Of a DNA stretch of 64,000 nt, positions 58,801 to 64,000 are shown piece by piece. Both the position numbers and the translations under genes were made by a program. Numbering within the stretch: the first letter of the stretch is position 1; the number at the start of each line of letters is the position of its first letter. This stretch comes from Echinometra lucunter (lineage: Eukaryota > Echinodermata > Echinoidea > Camarodonta > Echinometridae), in NCBI GenBank assembly GCA_029962745.1, contig CM057151.1, positions 2,173,298 through 2,237,297 of the forward strand, given 5' to 3'. The notes below the pieces were generated by a model. It ran no database searches. It saw only the letters and a program-made list of their open reading frames with translations, and had not been told where the DNA came from.

Positions 58801-61800
58801 CGTCCTTGCAACTCATCTGTTCATCAAATCTGACTTTATAGCATTACCCTGTTAAGGGGTTATCAACCTTAAAGGACTTGGGGGGGGGGGGGGGTCATCA
58901 TGGCCTGTAGACAATTTTTGCAGCACAATTTGAAGCACCACAATTCTCACCACATCACTTTCTGTCATTTTTCTTTTAAGTCTTGTATATCTTTTGACAC
59001 CAAGGTTACAAACATAAGTCATACTGTTACCGAGTCATGTGAAATATTGTGACCTTATGTCAGCAAGAAAATGTAGTTCCTGAGTTTTGCGCATAGAAAC
59101 AAATGGAAACTACATTTCCTCATTTTCCTCCTGTATTACCTATTATTTCATCTTTCAGCTGTTATCATTTAAATTGTATTTTTAACTGGATAGCGTTCTA
59201 GATAATACCCCGAAACAGCAAACAACAAACAAGCAAATGGAACAAAACCAAACAAAAGTGAAAAGTTGGAAAAAAAAGAAATACTTAGGAAATATGCACA
59301 ACAATAGAACATCAGAATTAAAATCCTTTACTTTTTTTTCCTTTTATAATAATGCTTCTAATGTTTATATCAAACTACTTGAATAGAAATTTAAAGGGCC
59401 TTTCATTTCTTGATTATCATTCAAAATGTGTGTTTATGTGATTTGCCTGAATTATAATATTAAATGAGAAATAAAGATTTACATAAAAATAACAGTGGAT
59501 TTGTGTTTTATACATGATTCTCAAGATTTGTGCAAAATTTTGCAGTGATAAGTCATGTTGCCACATCCCAGTCCTCAATATCTCAAAAAAAGCCCAGCCT
59601 TTTCAGAGTTAGGAATAGGACAAGAACAAATACCTTGCACAGTTTGGAAGACCTTGTCAGTAAGACTCTTGTTGTTGCTAAGGTTCAGATGCTGCAATTT
59701 CTTCAGGCCTGCAGAGTAATAGAAAAAACATCCACTGATGTAGAGAACAAAGCAAGTAAATTGAAATAATCTATATTTTACAAGCTGCATGAGATTCTTG
59801 GACTTCTGATTGAACATTATAAACTGGCCATACCTTTGACTATTGGTTTTGACCAAAACTATGCAAAGTATGTACTTAAATGTGCTTCTGTTCACATAGT
59901 AACACACCATGAGATGCCCATACAAACACACATACCAGCTTTATGATTGGTAAATGATCTTGAAATGTATTTTGATGGGCAAATTATATTAAACTTTCCA
60001 TATTTTAAGGATACACTACAAACATAGACTATTTCAGGGTCATGGTTGTCTATTTCATGGCAGCTTGTTTCCATCTTTATCTATCCTATGTCTTTGGGTT
60101 TTGTTTTTTGTTTTGCTATTTATTGCAATGTTTTACCATTCTCTCATTGTTTAATGTTGTATTTTAAACGTATATGTCATATAGGGCTCTCTTACAAAGT
60201 AGTTTTTATGTACTGAAGACACTACCCTGTATACAGAAAACAGAATAAATAAATGAATAAATAAATAAATAAATAAATAAATAAATGAATAAATAAATAA
60301 ATAAATAAATAAATAAATGGTGACAATGAAGTATCTCAGTGCTCTCAAGTAGTCTCAAGTAATTCTTCTAGACTCCTCAACAACCAATCTTTTACATCAT
60401 ACAATACATACAATACAAGATGAAAACATAATAGCTCCAGTTTGAGATACATACTTGCAATGTGTTGGAGACCCTGGTCTGTGATAAGTGGACATGATGC
60501 TAAATTCAGAGAAGTGAGATTGACATGAAATCTCACTGTCTGAAGCAGTTCATTCGTTGTGTACTTATAGCAATCCAAGGCAAGACGTTGTAAATGGCTG
60601 GAGGGAACAAGGGACAGAATGAATTAAAGGCATTGGCTAACTTTGTGAGTAGCTGATTTAAAAAATTCTCAAATAAAGATGAAACATGTGTATGAGTACT
60701 TGTATTTGTATTCAAAAACCCTGAAACCAACCTTAATTTGGATTGAAAAAGTGTAAGTTAGACGCAAACGGCGATTTTATTATCCTTCGTCTCATGAGAC
60801 AATCACTAAGAGGACCACTTTGCTTGAATTTGAAAATGCCATTATGTGCCTCCCGCCGCGTGATTCGCCAATACACACAGTACGGTGAGTCATACGCACA
60901 TGCGCACTCCTTATGTCTATTCTGTGCAACCGACCCTCGGATAGTTTTCAAATATTGGTTCACATTTTTTTATATTTAAAAATACTTCCTGTGGATATTA
61001 TACTTTGAAACTTTCAGACTGGTATTTTTACACTATAACCTTTATGTTGATCCCATTTTCAAGTAACAAAACAAGATTTTTAAAAAATCATAACAATGTT
61101 AACCAACGTCTTTAACGGGAATAATGTGACAATGAAATGAAAGGAACGTAATTTAAATTCAAGTGCTATCCATGTATATCTAAATATCATTGTCAATAAA
61201 ATATATATCGGTAAGAAAACATTTGATCTTACTTGAAAATATTTAGGAAATTCTCTTTTATTTCTCACTGCCCTGGTGTTATGTGTACAAATATGGTAAA
61301 TGGTGCAGCAGAGCATTAAAAGAAATAATTACAAGCCTAGTGGACTAAAAGTTCCTGCACGGTGTCTTGTGACACATAGGTGAGTGAGTATGCAAAGGGG
61401 CCTTTGTTGTGCACAAATACTTTCACCCCTCTTTTCCTTAATACCCCCACAGAATAGATTTCATCTGCTGCAGCAGTTTACCCAGAAGCTGTTTACTGCA
61501 TAATGTGGGAGGATCAAGACTAAACAGTAACTTACCAAGGAATAAACATCATCAATGTCTTGGGTCTGAGATGTCCAGATTTCTTGAGTTCTGTCAGTAG
61601 TCTCTCTGCTACTGTAGGTGGCACTGCTTCCAGCTTACTAAGACCTCCCTGGGGACCTTCTAGACGCTTGGATGTACACTTAACACACATATCTAGCAGG
61701 CTAGGTATAGGCCTCTCATTTGGTGGGGATGTCTGGCTGGAAGGGAGTGGGGCAACATTAACTAGCCTCTGTAATGCTGCAGCAGCTGTGTGGATATATA

Positions 61801-62994
61801 TAAACACAGAAACTATATTTACTAGTCATCTTAATAACTGGTAAGGTTGGAAAGTAACTTTCACTGATTCAAATCAGATTAAAACCAAATTCCACTACAG
61901 CTAATTAATGAGATCTGCTAAATGATTTTGGTTCAAAAAGGTACATAACAACTGAGAATTGAGCAAACAAACTCAAGGTGGATAACAGGTTCGAATCCAG
62001 ATGGTTCCATTTTTTCTGACTTTTGATTTGCAAAATACAAGCCTGGCTTTTGAGCATTCCCCCCCCCCCCATTTTCAACAATTATTTACATAACTAATTT
62101 GGAAAATTTCACTTTTGACAATTATTCTTATGTCATGTACTGTGATGGTTTTGTAATTATTTTGTATATATAATTATGTATGTTATTATGAGTTGAAAAT
62201 GGGAAAAATGAATAAATAAATGAAAAATTTACATTACAGATCGAGCATATGATCTTTAACACTGCGAGTAATGCCTAAAATTTGTATACAAACTCAAGGT
62301 AGTCATCAAAATTGCCTGCTGACCACTAGACCATAGGGTCTGAGTGAATAAGATTTGTAGTGAGATTTCAAAAGTCTGATTGTATTTTGCCGCTCCAAAC
62401 AACCTATCTACAGCATGATAAACAATTTTAAAAATTGCTTTTAAATTTCTTTAAAATGTGTACTACTTCTACTACTGCCACTATTATATAACACGTAAAA
62501 AATTACCAATACGAGCAGGACTTGGGGCTGCCTCTTCTCCCTCTTCACCTTGTTCCTCCCGTGCCTGAGCGAATCCATAATCAAACCTCTCTGGACCATC
62601 ATTATTCAGGCGACGCCCCTCTCCCCATTCATGTTGACCATAGCCTACAAAATGCAAGTATGTATGGCATCAGTTAAAACAAATCTGGAGACTATATCCA
62701 GAACTTCTGCAATGCAGAGCATATCGTTTGAGTAATGAAATGAAACAAATTTTAAGATACATATTTTATACCACACTTATCATTACACAAATGATTGGAG
62801 CAACGACCAAGGTTTTCATAGAGCCACTGGTTTCATCATCCAAATATAATGCACCACACATCTCAATACATCTTGGGATTCCTCAACATACACCAAATAG
62901 TTACTTGTTCATTTACTCTGACCAGGAGAAATATTTAACATTTCAACAACATATCAAACATTTGGAGTGCACTTTCTGTATATTAATAGCAGGG

Positions 62995-63034
<40 letters not shown>

Positions 63035-63802
63035 GATTTGGTGCAGCCCGAGGAACAGAAATGGGTGCAAGACAAATACCAGAAAAAATGAGTAAATACG
63101 TAATTACCATGAAATTGACTAGCAATACATTTCTCCCTTGTGTGATGACAGGAATCGTAACAAACCAGCTTTACTATTATCATACATTTATTAGTTACAT
63201 GCATCCTTATCAGGGAGCTAATTTGGAGATTTAGAGATTTAGAGATTGTACCCAGTGCTTTCAACACAATAACTTGAAACAACATTGCCCCCCCCAAAAA
63301 AAAATAGTTAAGAACAAAATACATCAACGGAGTGCTTACTAACCATGTCCTCCTCCTGGTCTTCGACCACCACCAATACCAGCCATGAACTGCAGCTCAG
63401 GAGGAACAGCCTGCCCCCACATGTCAACAACACCCCTGTCACCACCAACCATCTCTTCATCCTCTTCCTCCTCAGCATCCAAAGCTCTTAGTCCTAACCC
63501 AGCCTCATCCACAACCATCCTCTCTTCTCCATCATTTCTATCACCAAGTCTTCTGTTTCCTTCCATGTCCTCTTCTTCCATGGCAACCTGTCCTTCTATC
63601 TGATCCGCCTCTTCGTCGGCTTCCTCTTCCTCCATTGAATCTCCTAAGGTATGGCCTCGCCCCCATCGGTGGACCTGTGGTTGCATCTGCTGTGGAGGAA
63701 GAGGGGGCATGGGTTCAACCCTTCCACCAGACCTGAAGCCAGGTAATCTTCCAGATGATGGTTGGCCAATGTTAAGATCCTCAGGCAAACCTGGTGCTTG
63801 AG
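46837..63802 (-). CDS. leucine-rich-repeat protein with ZYG11/ZER1-like N-terminal box (5' incomplete)
   Basis: Exons in transcript order: 63344-63802, 62507-62644, 61536-61785, 60455-60597, 59634-59708, 58253-58402, 51983-52023, 51502-51676, 50693-50764, 49919-50000, 49404-49465, 48311-48422, 47515-47606, 46837-46991, with an optional 51342-51401. All are GT-AG and in phase, giving 667 residues and TAG (46837-46839). Residues 1-198 are Pro/Gly-rich and strongly acidic. Residues about 227-280 run from IPSLLDMCVK through PPTVAERLLTELKKSGHLRP; this resembles the VHL-box-like start of ZYG11/ZER1 proteins, substrate receptors of CUL2 ubiquitin ligases. From residue 282 come leucine-rich repeats of the FBXL/RNI-like kind (NLTSLNLASCPLITDQGLQ, TTLLLEGTAVTDAGLEIF). 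A substrate-receptor role is inference; I do not recognise the exact orthologue. The first exons lie beyond the window. Confidence 0.85.
47703..48092 (-). mobile_element. tRNA-derived SINE in an intron of the leucine-rich-repeat gene
   Basis: On the minus strand the head reads GGTGGCTCAGTTGATAAAGC (A box) and later GTGGGTTTGAGTC (a decayed B box). The body contains GTCCTTCAGGCACGACGTTA and CACGTTAAGAACCCACTGCA, phrases common in invertebrate tRNA-derived SINE bodies, and the tail is AATAATAAATAATAAC. About 390 bases, same strand as the gene. Confidence 0.82.
48455..48729. mobile_element. foldback element with about 105-base arms
   Basis: The arms begin CACTATGAACATGGCGGACA and end with a close complement TCCGTCGTGTTCATAGTG; similarity runs through GAACATCCCTTCAC on each side, leaving a loop of about 55 bases. 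It lies in the intron just upstream (in transcript direction) of exon 48311-48422, with about 30 bases between. Transcribed RNA could form a strong hairpin next to that acceptor. Confidence 0.8.
51149..51256. repeat. tandem pair of 54-base units and purine-rich tract
   Basis: AGAGTATACTCCTCC followed by GTAAGAAAGCCACAAACAAT occurs at 51149 and again at 51203, one base different. A GA-rich microsatellite follows to about 51330, and another at 51410-51485. Confidence 0.88.
51342..51401 (-). CDS. optional 60-base exon of the leucine-rich-repeat gene, duplicated from the preceding exon
   Basis: It encodes VLYISHVEDIAVDEAFLSLQ, which parallels VLHISHVEGLTGDDALHCLQ at the end of exon 51502-51676. 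The copy is preceded (minus strand) by a strong pyrimidine tract ending TCTTGTCAG and followed by a donor GTAGGA. It is exactly 20 codons, has no stop, and enters and leaves in the phase of its neighbours, so it can be included or skipped without breaking the frame. Whether it is used is unknown. Confidence 0.55.
52024..52428. other. intron part with a possible 26-base microexon
   Basis: On the minus strand 52216-52241 is bordered by a T-rich acceptor (TTTTTATAG) and a donor GTAAGTTTG. Its length (26) would shift the frame of the next exon into an early stop. No other feature. Confidence 0.3.
52429..53203 (+). repeat. 5' LTR of the third LTR element, with paired octamers
   Basis: It begins TGTAACGAACAGC and ends GTCACA. 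Two ATTTGCAT octamers stand 9 bases apart at 52552-52559 and 52561-52568 and are also kept in the 3' LTR (56920-56927, 56929-56936). ATTTGCAT is the classic POU-factor site. Confidence 0.85.
53230..53363 (+). repeat. 50-base minisatellite in the leader of the third LTR element
   Basis: GAGCAGGGCTAGCTGGTGGT followed by AAGGCGGGCAAAGCCGAC recurs about two and a half times directly before the Gag frame. The last unit is cut by the coding sequence, and the start codon chosen (53349) lies in it. Confidence 0.85.
53349..54767 (+). CDS. Gag-protease frame of the third LTR element
   Basis: 472 codons. The capsid part is shortened at its N terminus but shows YLAASLCGPALKLLG, YRFGLSGKADVFLAELRAQR and ELGQRIHYLAGMAYQEF. 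The first zinc knuckle CYNCGQQGHFSRNC starts at Cys209. The second (CHLCNRTGHFKRN) has lost its last cysteine. The aspartic protease signature FLIDTGSTQS has its Asp at residue 327 and a later IIGLDLL. The frame ends at 54767 where the natural continuation moves to another frame, either a real frameshift mutation or a programmed one. The upstream minisatellite may have replaced the true N terminus. Confidence 0.87.
   Translation: MVQYLAASLCGPALKLLGKHGEMELTYHELVSRLKYRFGLSGKADVFLAELRAQRRPQETHQELGQRIHYLAGMAYQEFDPDGQDKLVRGHFMDAVMNPAIREGLFRAQPPTLDEAIEAALNTKALLKMESERSELKQSHRHSHSRALTDSEQPRRPDSPNTSEIIRKMEKVLPDLTARLESLTRQVGSTSQGGNTGPQFQRRRQDRACYNCGQQGHFSRNCPYPKMQYTHDGSEIKEAETKRCHLCNRTGHFKRNLPHNLAGGEGVAPRHCGLDVGGSEKNRGQATRNKGPPEAGQVRVATSGNVKRQGLFIESKINGQPMTFLIDTGSTQSFIADNVFNKIDEGRKPVLERVTNTIHQADGSPLDTMGKAAMELQTGGLVFIVKMTVANLKNEGIIGLDLLIQMHAKLDCHWMELRTAWQSIPCNDLECRQFCSRVVASETSTVPAGHEVVLKGEVTGQHRQWSWSVGNP
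54754..55380 (+). CDS. post-protease segment followed by acidic tandem repeat
   Basis: 208 codons overlapping the end of the Gag-protease frame by 14 bases in another frame. Residues about 1-60 (TGLLMAKAVVAADVATLPVR, then KKGIMMATLSSIKEV) match the segment that in Ty3-like Pol lies between protease and reverse transcriptase. Where RT should begin, a strongly acidic region starts: units such as DLPDDAREDDN, EGSPEDILPGDE and PPDNSLAVDE recur with a period of about 42 residues (126 bases). No catalytic motif follows. The repeat is likely to be disordered; function unknown. Confidence 0.72.
   Translation: METHNNPTELSKTGLLMAKAVVAADVATLPVRISNATRRKTTVKKGIMMATLSSIKEVDGVEEPSSSQGDSPDESSADDKAAADLPDDARADDHAAEGSPEDILPGDKMPGDLPDNSLAVDETAADLPDDAREDDNASEGSPEDILPGDEVPGEPPDNSLAVDEAAEDLPNGDLADEETAENSPDDSLLDHEIAKVLPGDGLISDEVA
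55367..55609 (+). pseudogene. short continuation frame, unknown
   Basis: 80 codons overlapping the preceding frame by 14 bases. It has a Thr/Glu-rich start and ends with a hydrophobic/aromatic run (LLCVMNFLWVITDERLRFWL) that could be an amphipathic or membrane helix. No match known. It may be the natural end of the acidic-repeat protein after a frameshift. Confidence 0.35.
55779..56402 (+). CDS. C2H2 zinc-finger plus RS-rich frame of the third LTR element (one in-frame stop)
   Basis: A 208-codon frame with one in-frame TGA at 56049-56051. Residues 12-33 form a C2H2 finger (C-x2-C-x12-H-x4-H, FECLKCGRAYEREVSLKRHV) and residues 39-59 a second (C-x2-C-x12-H-x3-H, FRCDRCTYKTGRRTDMQKHY). After the stop the same frame continues with an arginine/serine-rich stretch (RSPCRWRSPRRSRSPRRS, about residues 104-125) and a basic C terminus. 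It sits where an envelope or accessory gene would be. C2H2 fingers usually bind DNA or RNA, and RS stretches mediate protein or RNA contacts; a role in targeting or RNA handling is inference. Confidence 0.78.
56795..57621 (+). repeat. 3' LTR of the third LTR element
   Basis: 827 bases, starting TGTAACGAACAGC and ending GGAACA before the GTAT duplication. It has the paired octamers and several single-base differences from the 5' copy, so this insertion is older than the one at 18936. Confidence 0.87.
60243..60319. repeat. (AAAT)n microsatellite
   Basis: Nearly pure AATA/AAAT repeats with two ATGA interruptions, in an intron of the leucine-rich-repeat gene. Confidence 0.95.
60624..61115. mobile_element. 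TTAA-flanked MITE, family 2, copy B (inverted)
   Basis: It starts TTAAAGGCATTGGCTAAC and ends CGTCTTTAA; full-length match in opposite orientation to 24856-25350. It lies 26 bases upstream of exon 60455-60597 in transcript direction, so its sequence is next to that acceptor. Confidence 0.85.
62998..63032. repeat. (TC)n microsatellite
   Basis: A pure CT run of about 34 bases in an intron of the leucine-rich-repeat gene. Confidence 0.95.
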
Positions 63803-64000
63803 CTGTTATGGTGAAAAATTAGCGATGAAAATCTTCAAGAGATCTTTAAATTTAAAATACAATTCACATTTTAAAGAGAACATCCAAGCCTACAATGCAG
63901 AAACATGTTTTGCATAAGTCATCAATCATCAGTTTATGATGAAAACTTATTCGCAAGAAGTGACTGGAAAAAAAATTCAACTGAAAGTAGAATCATATAC

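Noticed and set aside
61985..62335. B-box-like GGTTCGAATCC (61989) and, on the other strand, a TGGTCTAGTGGTC A-box-like motif
   Set aside because: The two are on opposite strands and too far apart to form one tRNA or SINE head; at most they are decayed fragments.

Overview
The window is animal nuclear DNA: introns with GT-AG borders, AT-rich spacers, many transposon families and two 500-base assembly gaps. The kind of transposons present (Ty3-like LTR elements, tRNA-derived SINEs, TTAA- and hAT-type MITEs, TTAGGG-type repeats) and the gene content suggest a marine invertebrate, possibly an echinoderm. The species cannot be fixed from the sequence alone.

Host genes. (1) 580-1384, plus strand: the last two coding exons of a PKA type II regulatory subunit, with a long 3' UTR that may run to about 4.6 kb. 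(2) 29695-37335, minus strand: a complete nine-exon gene for the TFIIIB subunit BDP1 (1016 codons before the stop, all exon phases agreeing). (3) 46837-63802, minus strand: the 3' part of a leucine-rich-repeat gene of at least 14 coding exons, with an acidic/proline-rich N-terminal part, a ZYG11/ZER1-like (VHL-box-like) segment and leucine-rich repeats to the C terminus. All joins are my own predictions from splice signals and phase.

Repeat layout. 4.6-5.6 kb holds MITEs. 6.4-13.7 kb is an AT-rich satellite array of about eleven monomers of roughly 680 bases in two subtypes, including a recent duplication of a monomer pair. 13.7-26.6 kb is one old Ty3-like element split by later insertions: an insert with interstitial telomere-like DNA, a young 3.57-kb LTR element with identical 5-base target duplications, a SINE and a TTAA-type MITE. 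38.1-40.9 kb, which would lie in a 5' UTR intron of BDP1 if its predicted first exon is right, holds two hAT-type elements with perfect 8-base duplications, one carrying a nested MITE. 52.4-57.6 kb, in an intron of the leucine-rich-repeat gene, is a third LTR element.

The most unusual material is the pair of LTR elements that kept Gag and protease but lost reverse transcriptase. The 18.9-22.5 kb element has near-identical 340-base LTRs and one uninterrupted 605-codon frame in which Gag and protease are fused directly to pieces of the integrase ends. The 52.4-57.6 kb element replaces reverse transcriptase and integrase with an acidic tandem repeat and an extra frame encoding two C2H2 zinc fingers followed by an arginine/serine-rich tail. 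Both look like non-autonomous passengers that would depend on enzymes supplied by relatives. The leucine-rich-repeat gene also has a phase-compatible 60-base exon made by duplication of the end of the preceding exon.
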